Positions 46,700-58,980 of a stretch of 64,000 nucleotides of DNA are shown one piece after another (position 1 is the first letter of the stretch; each line of letters starts with the position of its first letter). Source of the DNA: Nemophila menziesii (Eukaryota > Streptophyta > Magnoliopsida > Boraginales > Hydrophyllaceae); assembly GCA_029959085.1 (NCBI GenBank), contig JARWIR010000003.1, positions 25,435,505 through 25,499,504 of the forward strand, given 5' to 3'. The translations under genes and the position numbers were made by a program. The notes under the pieces were generated by a model. It was not told the origin of the DNA, did not search any database, and worked only from the letters and a program-made list of their open reading frames with translations.

Positions 46700-47940
46700 A
46701 TATATTAAATACATGCGCCGAGGGGGGGGGGGGTGTGTGTTTGCGGGGTAAGAAGTTTTTATCCCCACAACCCACCCACCCTGCGTGGGTTTTACGATCC
46801 AATCCCCACAACCCGCCCAACACCATTTAGTACCTCAAAAACATCCTCTTTTAGAGTGAACGGGGTGGGTACATGCAAACATACACTCCATTGACACCCC
46901 AATGGCCGTAGGACACATGTGGTGGTGGTTGTCGGTGATTCTGTCCTTTTCCTTTGCTATCTTGATAAACATGTCACCGTCGTTGAAGTTCTTGCTAGGT
47001 TTTAGTGTCGATTACATTGCAGGTTTTTCACTAGGTTTAAGCCTAATATTTGTAAAGGAGCCGTTTGAGCCACGTCACCGGGCATCTGACCAAAAGAATA
47101 TATGTCCGGATGTTCAAAAAGCAACCAATTGGAAAGGGACATGTGGACAAGACCCGTTGAAGAGTTTTTTCCTATAAATAGGAGATTTTAAAGAGTATAA
47201 AAGTGGCTCTCCCCAACCCTTCAAAGTCACGTATTTAGAGGAGAAGTTCCAAAGCAATCCATAGTCCATATATCTATATTTCTTTTTTTTAGCGTTTCAA
47301 ACAGTTTTGTATCTACTCGTTAAGAGTACAAAGGCTAGGTTAGGTAGATTAAGGGTAATCGTAGAATCTTAGTTTTGCCCTTGATATAGTGAAAAATGTG
47401 TTCTTCCATAATCTAGACAAGAGTAGGCTAGAGTCTGTGTGGTCTAGACACAAAGTTTGAAGGTTGAACAAAGTGTGAAGTGGTAAATCATGAGTATAGA
47501 TTGTCTACTAGTCCTTGTGGGGTGGTAAACAAGTAGAAAGGTTTCACGGGTTTGTGAAGTGGAAAATCATGTATGCAATTGCCTACTTGGTTTCCTAGTG
47601 TTGGTGGTAACACTAGTGTTTTATTTTGAAGGTGGTTTTAAAAATGTTGTATAGTTTTGTACTCTCGCCTTTAAGAGACACAAGGAGTTTCTAATAGAGA
47701 ATTTGAAATTGTAAGGATGCATAAAGCCAAGGTGTTAGATGTAGGCCAAGAGAGGTGAACCACTCTAAATCGCGTTTTTGCCTTCTCTCCCTTATCTCTT
47801 TACTTTCTTGCATGCACTATGTTTGATTTTATGTATGTCCCATAACTAGTTGATTTTTCTTACATGCTAAGTTTATTGTCTTTTTCCTCATTGATTTTTG
47901 TCAAAACCTCTTTGCGAAAACTAGGTATCCACTTAGTTTT
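46700..47940. other. Repeat-like region with possible LTR/promoter features
   Basis: A G-run and CCCCACAACCCACCCACCC words lie at 46720-46880. An unrecognised 91-codon frame follows at 46902-47177, then CCTATAAATAGG (47172) and AGTATAAAAGTGG (47195), which look like TATA elements. TTGTATCTACTCGTTAAGAG and GTTTTGTACTCTCGCCTTTAAGAG suggest an LTR, but no paired copy or primer-binding site was found. Confidence 0.35.
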
Positions 47941-47944
47941 GTTA

Positions 47945-48255
47945 ATGATTTCAAATATCAAGTTAAGGTACTTTCACAATCCCCCCATTAATAGAGATTC
48001 CATTGTGAAATTGGATGAAGCATACAATCTTGCAAGCAAAGTCAAACAAATTGCAAGGATTATTGTTGTGGTGGGGATTGAATCCATGAGCTTTTCTGGA
48101 TCTTTCTTTGGGTTACATGTTAATGGTAATATGTTATTAATTGACTAGTTGATATTTAGTTAATGACTAATGAATATGTGGGGGGTTGGTGAGGTACGTT
48201 TCTTTTTTAATTGTTAGTTACTACTAGTATCAAAGGATATTCTTGAATCTACTTA
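47945..48255 (-). pseudogene. Broken duplicate of the RNS2-like 5' end (promoter plus exon 1)
   Basis: It aligns with 43117-43385 in the same orientation. GAAGCCATGAGCTTTTCTGG becomes GAATCCATGAGCTTTTCTGG. GCAAGCAAAGTCAAAC is identical. TTGGTGTACGTTTCTTTT corresponds to GTGAGGTACGTTTCTTTT, and TAGTATCAAGGGATATTCTT to TAGTATCAAAGGATATTCTT. The minus-strand reading starts [20 protein letters not shown], parallel to the functional signal peptide. It then shifts frame and stops; exon 1 is not completed and exons 2-9 are absent. It lies about 4.9 kb upstream of the working gene. Confidence 0.85.
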
Positions 48256-48299
48256 TGTCAAAGTAAACATCAATTTTTATTGGTCGTTATCAAAATTAA

Positions 48300-50790
48300 A
48301 ACAAAAAATATATATCATCTGTTGTTAAATTAACGGCGATAACTCGAAATTCAGAGAAATATAAGCCTATGTTATTATTCTATGAAATTCAAATTGGTTA
48401 CAATATGATATGAATATTGTACTATATATAAAAACCATAAGTAGCTGTCCAACTACTAGCTTAAGCTGATACGTACTCAAGTTGCTAGATAACTGCATGT
48501 ATCAGCTGCCTGCTTCATCATAAGTTGCTGCAAGTTGTTTCTACACGCTATGACTTTATTGGGAAATATCCACCAAAAATAAATAATTCATAACACTCCC
48601 CTTTGGATATTCACTAAATGATATGCCTCATTAAAACCTTGTCAAGAAAACCCATTGGGACACAACTTGATGAAGGAAAAAGAGTACATAATTTCTTAGA
48701 GGGTGTAGCACATATTCGCGCTGCCTCGTTAAAACCTTTCCAGGAAAGCCTCTTGGGAAAAATCACAATGAAAGAAAAAAGAGTACAAAATATCAATATA
48801 TTCTCCCTATCATTTTAAAGTCAAATATTTATAAGAATGCCTTCTTTACTTGTGGGCTTGTAGCTCGAACATTGTTCTTAATGAAGAAATCTGTTGGATT
48901 CACACTTAATCATATGCGTTCAATGTCAATAAAAAATTGACTGTCATAGGTAGGAGTATATTGTTCTCTTTATGATAGTAGATATTTGGCTTGTCTCGTT
49001 AAAACCTTACTAGGAAAAACCCTGTGGAAAAAAACCTAGTGAAGGAAAAAGAGTACAATGCACAAATATCGTCTCCCCCTCATCATAACACACATTATTA
49101 CAACAATTATTTTGAGTAACATAATATATTTTTGAGCCCACAATAAGTACATAATATAACTTTAGCTGATGGATCTGCTGGATATTGCCTAGATGAATTT
49201 GTTGAATACATCATTGAATTTATTGTACAATCCTTTGGTGAAATATACTTCAACTGATCTTCTATTGTCGTTTGATCTTATGAATGATAGATATCTATGC
49301 ATGATTTGTGAGGAGGTCATCAATCATTCTCTATTTCTTAAAATCTCCTTCTTGAATCTCCAAGATGAAACAATAGCATCATAAGATAAAATTATACTTG
49401 TGAGAAAGTAATCCATGCTAATTGTTTCATGTTATAAATATAAAATACTTTCTCTTGTACTTCATGCACTATATGTTCTTCAGGAACTTTTTATGCTCTA
49501 TGCATTTCTCGTTATTTGTGAATTTAATATTTCCAGACGCTCTAACTCTTTCCGGCACATATTCTGTTTCAGACACTTGTGTTCACCAAGAAATTAATTT
49601 CAATTCAAGTATCATGAATTTATCTTGGTGATTTCCTTGACGTAGTAAAATTTTTAAGAGTTTTCAAAACATAAAACCCTAGCATCATTGTATCTACAAC
49701 ATGAGAATGAAGACGTCTCTCCATAATTAATACTAGGTTTTTGCAGGAACTTTTTTGATACAAGTCGAGTTATTGATTTAACAATCTCGTATGACAATTT
49801 ATTTGTTTGTTGATATTTTTCACCACTTTAATCATTTCAAGTCATAGTAAAAGAAAATACATCAATCCCATAAATTGTTTCACAATTTTATATATTTTTC
49901 GTAGATAATAACCTACATGGATTTTCTTGTATTCATCTACGGTCCCTCGGTTTCTTCAGGTACCATTACTTTCTTTTATGAGTAATGCATGAGCTAGCAT
50001 TAGCCGGCTCAATAATCCACACCGTATTATGTGGATGTACACATTCCATATTATTTACCATTTGATCATTTACTCATGAGATTTCCTTCTTCGGGACTGT
50101 TATATTTTAAATTGACAGGTTTACCACGCTGCATGCGTTGGTTAACTGCATTACATGTCTACCATTCTTCACGCATTTCTCAGATACATTACATGTTTAC
50201 CACACTTCATGCGTTGATTAAATGTATTATAAATTCTCCACACTTCATGCGCTGGTTAGATATATTCTAGGTACCATGCTTCATGTGTTGTTGAATCCAT
50301 TAGTTGAAATATTTATAATATGTCATTTCGGACAATAATCTATATTGGAGTGTTAGCAGTAGATTTATGGGATTTTACAATATTCCATGTGCCCGAGAAT
50401 ACATTTGGTATATTATTTGCAACAGTTTGCAAATGAATCCTCTATTGAATTTCAAGTTCTGATTCTATAGTTCGAGGATAGAAATGAGAAAATAACTTGA
50501 ATTTTATGATATGCCACGCAATACTTTAGGTTGCGACGTCTCTCCCTAATAAGGGTAAATTATCTCATTAAAATAACTCTCTACAAGACGTGTTTTAAAA
50601 ATATCACCTCTCAGGTGTTCAAGATATCGAATAATAGAAAGAGAATAAAAATAAAATAAATCCTAATTTCTTGTTGAGATAGCCTCACAAGAACTTTTAC
50701 TAGTGAACATTCAATATATTGGTATACACTTGGTAAAAAAATCTTCGGGTTCTTTTAGTATAGTTTAAGTGAATTCTCTATTATTCGATG
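48300..50790. mobile_element. Probable Copia-type LTR sequence with internal repeats
   Basis: It contains CACTCCCCTTTGGATATTCA and three spaced copies of CTCRTTAAAACCTTNNNAGG..GAAGGAAAAAGAGTAC (about 48629, 48727 and 48996), a pattern common in LTRs of plant Copia elements. Further on, ACATGTTTACCACACTTCAT-type units repeat at 50125-50280. No gag-pol is seen. Ends and orientation are uncertain; it may be a solo LTR or several overlapping fragments. Confidence 0.4.
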
Positions 50791-50815
50791 TATCATTAGT
50801 TTCCCTAGGTGACTA

Positions 50816-52230
50816 AGTGATGTTTTCATATTTGTGATGAATTAATATATTTTAGAGACATCATTTTAGGTGTATTATGTTCTTAGTTGATGAATTTTTC
50901 ACTATTAATCGTTAGTTTCTTAATTCTTGCACTGATTTGGAGTTTTATTACTTTTAGAGCATTTTTAGTGTAATCTGTGTGTTAAATGTGAAGAAATTAG
51001 GTATAATGAAGATATTAGATACCAAATCAATGTTAAGGAGTTAAAAAAGAAGATCCAAGGCTAAATCAAGAGTTAAAAGGAAAAAATGATTTTAGGAAAG
51101 TGCAAAATCTGCCAAAAGTTGTTGTCCACCTGTAAAAACATTTAGTATTCTTGATGTTTCACAAAATACACAAGGAATTCAAAGGATCCATTTAAGATCC
51201 AAAAAGGTCTTTGAATTGCGGTCGTTTTGATATAAAGATCACTGGATTTGGACAAGTAACGAAAGAGTTGTGATTATTTCAAACTCCGAAGGTCAACCCG
51301 TCCCTATTATTAAGGAATATGATGCAGAGAGCTCGTTAATACTTGAGACACCGTCTCAAGACCGCGAACTAAAGCAACCCATGAACCCACATTGCTATGT
51401 ATTAGACATAGGTCATGAAGGAAGCACAATGCCTATTGTGTTAGTAATGGCCCCAAACAAAGTAGGTGGGTTAGTTCATAATAGTGGGGATGCTGGGAGA
51501 GATATTGAATGAGTATTATAAATAGATCATTTGTAATCTTATGTGAACTATTTAATCACCCGTAAAAATTCAAGCTATATCATTATTAGAGTTTATTTTT
51601 TCTATAACTTAGCATGTCTATCTCTTTTATCAAACCAACTCTTACAATATTTTTCTTCATCTAAAAACTTCTAAACTCACAATAAAACCTATTTACTTCA
51701 ACGAAAATCTAACTGGTAAAATTTGTCCTATCAATTTGGTATCGTCTGTGGGAAGCGAAAGGCCTTTTGCCCATTGGGATACCACGAAAATGGAGTCAAC
51801 GACAAGACATGAACGCAAGACATGAATCGACAAGGATGAGGTATCACCTCCCACTACGACGAGTCTTGCAATATAGATTCCTTAGAAGATAAGGGGAAAC
51901 TCAACTCCCAATTACTCTATCACTCACCGGAGGAAACACCATACCCACTGAGGTAGGAAACGTACCCCCACTAAGGTCGAAATAAGCCATTGTTCCAGCC
52001 ATTAAAGACTTAGCGAGACCGCCCAAACCAGTCGTCAACATCGAGATGCCTCAGATGGAAGTCTTAACCGATCCCCAGATGCTAGAACACTTGTTGCAGG
52101 CTTTACACCAACCATTGCCTGGCGGGATCAACCCTCCTGGTCACCTCCCGAGTATCACCAAAGTTGTAGAGCTCAACAACATTGCGAGGAGACCTCCATG
52201 GAACACCTTAGAATGTAACTGTTAGGGAGG
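50816..52230 (+). mobile_element. Gypsy-type LTR, primer-binding site and eroded gag start
   Basis: An LTR-like block ends near 51736 at TGTCCTATCA. TTTGGTATCGTCTGTGGGAA follows, close to the TTTGGCGCCGTCTGTGGGAA sequence that commonly follows plant Gypsy LTRs. A TATA-like ATTATAAATAG lies near 51516. A short frame opens MESTTRH at 51791 and quickly meets stops, consistent with eroded gag. The rest of the element and second LTR are missing. The 80-codon frame at 51270-51512 lies within the LTR and is not credited as a gene. Confidence 0.6.
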
Positions 52231-52518
52231 CAAAAAGAAAATGAAAAATAGATGCATGTCCATCTATAGGTCAATCAGTAACAAGCTCACCTTTTATTGT
52301 AATTGATTCATCATAAATAAAATCTTATTTGGATTAAAAAAATCACTTTTTCCATGCATCCTTTTGGTAAACGGAACCTCATGCATAATGTATTGTATAC
52401 AGTGAATGCTTATTACAATCCAACCAACGTGAAAACAAAAGAGTAATCAAACAAACAAGCAAGACAGAGATTTATTAGGAAACATGAAGTATTTTGATCA
52501 ATTACATTTTTTGAGCTA
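52231..52518. other. 3' flank of the RING-CH gene
   Basis: AT-rich. Contains candidate polyadenylation sequence for the minus strand. No other feature. Confidence 0.4.
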
Positions 52519-55003
52519 TTATTTTGTAGCTAGTTGAACATAATCACCCACTGAAAGCAAATTCACTGGTGTTTTTCTAAACTTCTTTTTGCACTGAACA
52601 CATTTGTTGTTTCCTTTCACCTTAGACCACTCAATGTCACAAGATTCATGGATTAGTGTTACTTGACACTTACACTTTACCTTAATTGCATCATTCTCTT
52701 CATAGATGATATCTTTAAAACATTCTCTGCAAGTAGCTTTCTCCTTATGAATTTTGTCTTCGACCATATCTGAAGTTAAACATATATGTTAGTATCACAA
52801 ATAATTAATCTAATGATGCAAGCTGAATATAAAACTATTAAACAATTATACCGCTAGCTAGTGTGGTCATCTTCTCTTTTTGTATGTCTTTTTGATTTTT
52901 TTGTTTCTTGTCATTATATTATGGCTACTTTTCTAAGTCAGATCCAATGGATGGTGAGAAATGATAATAAATTCAAAATATTTTTTAGACCATTGGCTTG
53001 TAGGAGCAATATATATGTCATTTTTGTGATTTATACTTTTGTTGACGTTGTCTTTGGTCTCTTTATACCATCTAGATATTGGAATTGTATGTTTAAAATA
53101 GAATAAAACACCATTTTCCATGTGATTTGCCTAAAAGTCACAATATTATGTAGTGTTTTTAAGATTTCAGAATAACTCGTCCCCGAGTTATCAATCTGAT
53201 AACTCGATCTAACTCAGCGTTAAATTTTAACTGAATTAATTAAAATTACTATACCATCATTCTTGTAACTAATTTTTTTAAATAAAATTGCAGACCAGAA
53301 TGAATACGAATAAAAAGCAACACACCCTAACCCTATAATGTGATGATAACGCACCCAAACAAAATTTGCATATTAGTGATGATGATACAACTTATGAATG
53401 CGTATTAGATTGAGGTTATTGTTTACATTATTTATGTTAAATATAAGTAATGGTGGTAAATTACATATATTTAATAATTCATATAACTGATGTTTCAATG
53501 GTAGAAAGTTTAATTGCATATGCATATTGTTTGCATAAATCGAGTTATATGGTGGTAATAAAACTTAGGAAATTATATTATACCGAGATCATTTTTTGTA
53601 TATAATATGTTAGAAGATAAGTAATGGTTGTATAGTACGTACGAATTGGTTTATGTTTAGACGATGCTTAATTGATATAGTGTATAATTTTTTTTTTAAT
53701 TTATATTTTTTACAATGACAATGCAACTTATGTGAACATATTATATTGAGGTCATTAATTGCATAATTTTCTTTGAGAGATACATAATGGTTGTAGAGTA
53801 CATACTAATTTTAACATTTGATGGAATCGGTGATCCATCCTTATTCACACTATCAACTAAACCTGCAACAACATATGCATATTATTTATGTTATGTACGT
53901 TGTAACAACAACTTACAAAAATAAATTAGATCTAAATTATGATTATTTCCATAGTAGTGTCAAGATATAAGTAATGGGTATAGAGTACGTACCTTTCATA
54001 TGTACTTGGATAAAATTTATAATATTAGCTATAATAATGAAACTTATTTAGCCTATTACTTCGAGGTCATTGTTTATATAATTTATATCAGATGTAAGTA
54101 ATGATGGTAGATTACATACTATTACTAATTTAAAGAAACGTTAGAAATTTCAGTTTCATTTGCATAACTCGTGTTATGTATGGTGGAAAGGAAACTTATG
54201 AACATATTCAAACCGAATTCATTATTTGCATAATATATGTAAAAAGATAAGTAGTAGTTGTATAGTACATACTGCTTGGTTTTTTTTGAGATGACACTTT
54301 ACTGATACCACCTACAACTGCGAATTATTTACATAATTTGTATTATTTACAATGACAATGCAACTTATATATACAAATTAGAGCAAAGTCATTACATTCA
54401 TAATTATCACAAAAGATTAAAAAGGTCGTAGAGTACATACATATGTCAACAATTGATTGAATCGGTAATCCACCATCATTCACGAAATCAACAACATCTG
54501 CAACTGCGTATGTACTGATTATGTTATATAAGTTACGAGAACATATTAGATTGAGATGATGATTGTCTCCATAGTATACATCAAGAGATAAGTGATGTGT
54601 GTAAAGTACATACCCTTGGTAACTAATTCACTTGGTGATGCAGTGATATTGGAAACATCAAAAATACCTTCAACTGTAACTGCATATTGTTTGCATGATT
54701 TTTTTAATTTTCAGTGAAAATGAAACTTATAAAAAATATTTACATCGAGGTCATGTTTGCGTGATTTGTGTCAAAAGATAAATTATGATAGTAGAGTGCA
54801 TACCATTTAACTAGTTGAACCACTTTTCATGCATATTTTTTTTTCATAATTTATGTTATTTAATGGTGTAAATGTAATTTATGAAAATATATAAAATCAA
54901 GGTCATTATTTGCGTAGTCTGTGTCGCGAATTACGTAATAGTAGTAGAGTACATACCAAAAGAATTTACTTGAGATGATATTTTATCAGTTGTTTTCTTC
55001 GCG
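52519..55003 (-). CDS. Putative RING-CH (RINGv) protein with repeated small upstream exons
   Basis: The terminal exon 52769-52519 encodes a compact RING-CH-like zinc finger: CREC, then CKC, IHESC, W and CVQC, with a slightly short loop before His. Upstream on the minus strand, short exon candidates with strong GCAG acceptors and GTATGTAC donors lie at 55003-54957, 54679-54614, 54497-54441, 54317-54273 and 53862-53806. All end after the first codon base; all but the first also begin there, so they join in frame to the RING exon. Encoded blocks include TVEGIFDVSNITASPSELVT, VVDFVNDGGLPIQSIVDI, VGGISKVSSQKKPS and LVDSVNKDGSPIPSNVKI. RING-CH proteins are usually E3 ubiquitin ligases. No membrane segment is visible. 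The 5' end was not found; it may be cut off by the AT run and MITE at 55.2-55.9 kb. A pseudogene is possible. Confidence 0.5.
53440..54990 (-). repeat. Higher-order tandem array of exon-plus-intron units
   Basis: Units of about 130-190 bp share a spacer of the type GAGGTCATTGTTTGCATAAT..GATAAGTAATGGT..GTAGAGTACATAC and differ in the short exon-like part. Four unit types recur in the same order about 640 bp apart: starts near 53461/54108, 53637/54268 (and 54950), 53797/54432, and 53988/54606. Roughly 2.3 higher-order copies are present. The exon-like parts in the second-oldest copy have lost splice sites or gained stops. Confidence 0.8.
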
Positions 55004-55186
55004 CTGCACGTTAAGTGATAACCATTAATTTAAGAGAAAAGACTTATAAATAGTAAGAATGCTTTAATGTTTGAAATGATTGGTATATTTTCTTTCTGGT
55101 TTTTAATTAAGATACCGAGATTGCTTTTTAAAACTCTATTTTCTCAAAGTTGTTTGATTTATCTTTGAAATCACACATTTTTATTG

Positions 55187-55236
<50 letters not shown>

Positions 55237-55369
55237 AGAAACAACAAACGTCTTGGATCACAAGTGGATCAACACACTTTTCACAATAAATCCACCATAA
55301 GATTGCTAGTTGAAGATGGTTTGTGAAATTCTATACGAACGAAAGCACGAATGGAATGAGAAGGTGACC
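55004..55369. other. AT-rich stretch with (AT)n run
   Basis: No coding sequence. A pure AT dinucleotide run covers 55189-55234. Confidence 0.6.
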
Positions 55370-55868
55370 CAGGGCCGATTCTGATATTTTCGGGGCCTAA
55401 GGGAAACTTTAAAAATTGAGGCCCTCAATTTTTTTTACAATTTACATAAAAGAAATCTGAATGTTTATCAATTTTTTCAATCATAAATCTAATTATTTAA
55501 AAAATATAATAAATAATTGAAAGATATAATTCAATAGATATAAAATTTAATATAATAATACCATCATTAATTAAAAAATAATTTTAAAAAAAATATACCT
55601 TGTGAAAACTATGATATTTTGGACAAATATATAAAAAAAATAGGAGATTTTTCTTAAAAAACAAAAAGAAAAAGTGGTCTAACATTGTTTTGTGTTTGGT
55701 TGGGTCAAAACTGGGTCACTTTAAGTATAAAAAAATTATGCTTATATATATCGCTTCGCGCCAGGCTTGGAAACTGTAAGTTAGGCCCCCTAAAAAATTA
55801 AGGGGTCCAAAAATTATAAGAATTGGGAGGAGGCCCAAGGAGGTGTCTTCCTCCCAGGACCGGCCATG
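55370..55868. mobile_element. hAT MITE with CAGGGCCGATTCTG ends
   Basis: AGGTGACC (55362-55369) and CGGTGACC (55869-55876) form an 8-bp duplication with one mismatch. The ends read inward CAGGGCCGATTCTG and CATGGCCGGTCCTG (11 of 14). GGGGCCTAAGGG / GGCCCCCTAA subterminal words occur at both sides. It is 499 bp, AT-rich inside and noncoding. Confidence 0.88.
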
Positions 55869-55919
55869 CGGTGACCGATAAAATAATCCTAACACCTGTA
55901 AGGCAGAGTATCAGTAACA

Positions 55920-56060
55920 TGTGACTTATTCAAACAACGACTGAGGATCAGTTCATCTGGCCATTAACGAAGGATGACATATATACTACGAAGTCAGGAT
56001 ATCACACAATGGTAGCGCTAAAGTCAGAAGCTCACCATGAATGTCAAAAGAGAGATAACA
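55920..56060 (+). pseudogene. LINE fragment (inter-domain piece)
   Basis: Frame-shifted translation gives DQFIWPLTKDDIYTTKSGYH, parallel to DTFTWPHTHVGEYTTKSGYN in the LINE at 63.8 kb. It is probably the upstream part of the relic at 57.9-59 kb, separated by later insertion or decay. Confidence 0.6.
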
Positions 56061-57930
56061 ACATGACCAAAGATTTGAAAGAAAATTTGGAATACCAATG
56101 TTCCAAAAAAGGTTAGGAAAGTGTACGGATGCGAAAAATGGGACAAAATAGTCGATCACATGCTTCTAAAATCTACATAAAGCATACAGGTTTGGGCATC
56201 ATCATCACTACAAATAAGGATCAGTGAATCGATGGATAGGGTGGGTGGATAGACAAAAATTTACTTCATATACTTATCACTTTGTGTAACATCTGGAAAT
56301 AAAAAATAGGAATATCACACAAAGAAAGGTAATTTATGTTACATGAATTACTTAATTAATCAGATGTCTTATGACTGAACTTTTCGGCAAAGATTAGATC
56401 ACTTAACAAAAGCTACACCAACAACTTAATGAGGAATAGAAATAAGCCATTACCAATAATCTAAAAAAGGATATATCATATTTTTGTGTAACCTCTTTTG
56501 TTTGACAAGTAGAGAACACGTGCATAGGAATTGTCGAGAAACTAAATGCTATTGGTAATTTTGTATGAGCCACCACATAGAAGTTTTTACTCATCAGCAG
56601 ATTAAGGAGAAGCTCTTCCCATTTTACATGCTACTAGGCTAGGTAGTAATCATCATGGGTTGAGTAATAAAATTTACTCAGATAATCTTGAACTAGGGAT
56701 TTGGCCCCTTTGGACACTTTCCAAAAAACAGGTGATGCGTTTTTCGGATACTTTTTATTTTACGGTCACCTCTCAAGTATTTTGTGCATTTTCCCTTATA
56801 ATAAGAGACAAAATTAGGATTTGATTCTCGGTAGCTAAAGTCTAAAAATTAATAAGAGTAAATTAATACTTCCAATATCGAGTGTACTATTATCATTTTA
56901 ACTTGTTGCTTCCCTCTTCCTTAAACATATAACATTGTAATATGTTATCTCCCGATTCTTTAAACATGTATATTTGCCTCCTGAAATTTCAAATCCTGCC
57001 TTGTTATCCATTACAACGGTTTTTGTTAGTTTTTACCGTTAAGTATTGGACGTGTGTGATAACATGTGTCTGGTTACCCCCCCTCCCAATACATACTTTT
57101 CTTATGTTTGTATACTCTTAAATAATATAATTATGTCAAGTTTAAAGACAAAAATTATTGAAAATCGGTGAAAAGGGGTAAAACAGTTGGGATTAAAGTT
57201 TAGAGAGACAACCATACATCTCTAAGAAATCATGGGAAACAAGTCAAAACAGTAATATTACAGGAGACACGAGAGGTATTTACTAAATTAATAATGTTCG
57301 AGGAGGATTAAAAATCTTATATTTAATTTGAGAAGAACTAATATTTAGGCTTGAGAGACTAACATATAGATAAGGGTGAATTTAATTTTATACCAACATT
57401 TTTCAAAAAATAAAATCTGGACAAATTCACATTTTATCTTGAAGTAATGGAAATAGAACCCCCTAAATCAAGCTTTAAATTAGAGCTAGCGATTGACCTG
57501 CACGACCTGCTTGGCTCGCCCGATCCGTGAAAGCCTGCTCCATAAGCCCGTATCCGTGGATTTTGGATCTATACCAAGTTTTAATTTAATCAAAACCCGC
57601 GTGTTTGGATCTATACCGAGCCTTAATGTTAAAAAAAAATTCTTAATCTAGATTCGGTCGCCTAATATATATCTCTATATTTTTTTTATTATTTATGATT
57701 TAATAGTGGACAAATTTGTCAAATTTTATATATCCACTTTAAATTGAAATATTGAATTTTTTGTAGAAAATGTATAAATATATTATTTCTCTTATTGTAT
57801 ATTAAATATGTTCTTAAATATTTAGTAAAGTAAAAACTTTCCTTTTTCATTAAAAAGAATTCTTCCCACTTGGTAAACACCAAACCAAATATTATTTTTG
57901 AAAGAAAATAAACTGGCCAGATGTCTAAAA
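56061..57930. other. Gene-free stretch between LINE pieces
   Basis: AT-rich. Short open frames (56594-56403 minus; 58144-57719 minus) are not recognised; the latter is antisense to the LINE relic. No clear element ends were seen. Confidence 0.4.
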
Positions 57931-57934
57931 TGAA

Positions 57935-58980
57935 CAATTTTATTCTTTCGAAAACATGTGGAGAACCACAAAAGTCTAATTCAGTGCCAGATACAAAGAA
58001 TAATCTGTGGAAGATGATTTGGAGTGCGAGTATACCGTCTAAAGCACGAATCTTCAATTGGAAAGTAAGTAATAACGCGGTACCGATAGGGACGTATTGT
58101 CTAAAAGTGAGTGGTGGCATGCATATGATGAAACAGTAGAACATCTTCTATAAAAATGCGGAATAAATAGAATGATTTGGGCAGGATTAGTTATGCATAT
58201 TAGAATTAGATATAAAGAACAAAATGATATTGAAAAATGGATGATAAAAAGAATAAAAACCTATATGGATGGAGGTTGGGATAATAGAATGGTTACGATG
58301 TATATACTTATGATGATCTAAATATTTGAAGAAAAAAATGAAGAGTCTTGCTTTACAAAATGGGAATAAACACTAATGAGGTCATTTTAAGTACTAATAA
58401 GGGTACAAAATAATTGTTTAGAGATAGCTGGTATGCTTAGAATACTAATTCAAATACAAGTTTACCAACATAATATGATTATGAAGAAAAAAAATCAATT
58501 TTCAAACTGATTTCGCGTTAACTTGTGATGCATCGTTTGAAAATTCTTATAATTGTACATGTATTGGTATTGTGGAGTTTCATACAAGTAATGCCGCAAG
58601 AGTGGAACATCAAAAGACGGATTTATGCGACACAATCATTGAAGGAGAAGCACAAGATGTCATTGAAGCATTGTAAATCTGTAAGAAGTATAAACCCAAA
58701 ACAAAATCCATCTTTTCAGACAACCTTGAGCTTATTCAGGGTATAAAGCAAGTGTCCGCAACTGGTTGAAAAATCAAACCCATGGTAAAGAAGGTCCTTC
58801 ACCTAGTTGAGAAGGTCAGGGAAGTAAATTTAATCACATCAAAAGACATCTAATGGAAAGGACCGACAAGCTGGAAAAAATGCAAGACACAAGGCAACAC
58901 CAAATGTGAGTAATTTGGAGGAGGTATAGGTTGGTTTCGCTAGAACTGAATTGGCTGATAGTATGATAGGATAAGTAGAT
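57935..58980 (+). pseudogene. Decayed LINE: zf-RVT and RNase H
   Basis: 57921-58139 gives WKMIWSASIPSKARIFNWKV and PIGTYCLK, a zf-RVT region. 58200-58320 gives further linker. 58510-58800 gives TCDASFENSYNCTCIGIVEF, EGEAQDVIEA and SDNLELIQGIKQVSATG, an RNase H clearly related to that at 62.7-63.2 kb (CDASFKQKSEQSGIGIV, SDNLDLIQGIKSLP). Many stops and shifts. Confidence 0.78.

Noticed and set aside
46902..47177. 91-residue membrane-like protein
   Set aside because: No family resemblance, and the surrounding sequence is repeat-like.
51270..51512. 80-residue protein
   Set aside because: It lies in an LTR-like sequence upstream of a Gypsy-type primer-binding site and shows no domain.
54804..54822. 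19-nt mini-exon in the RING-CH array
   Set aside because: Its length breaks the phase-1 pattern, its splice sites are weak, and skipping it keeps the frame.
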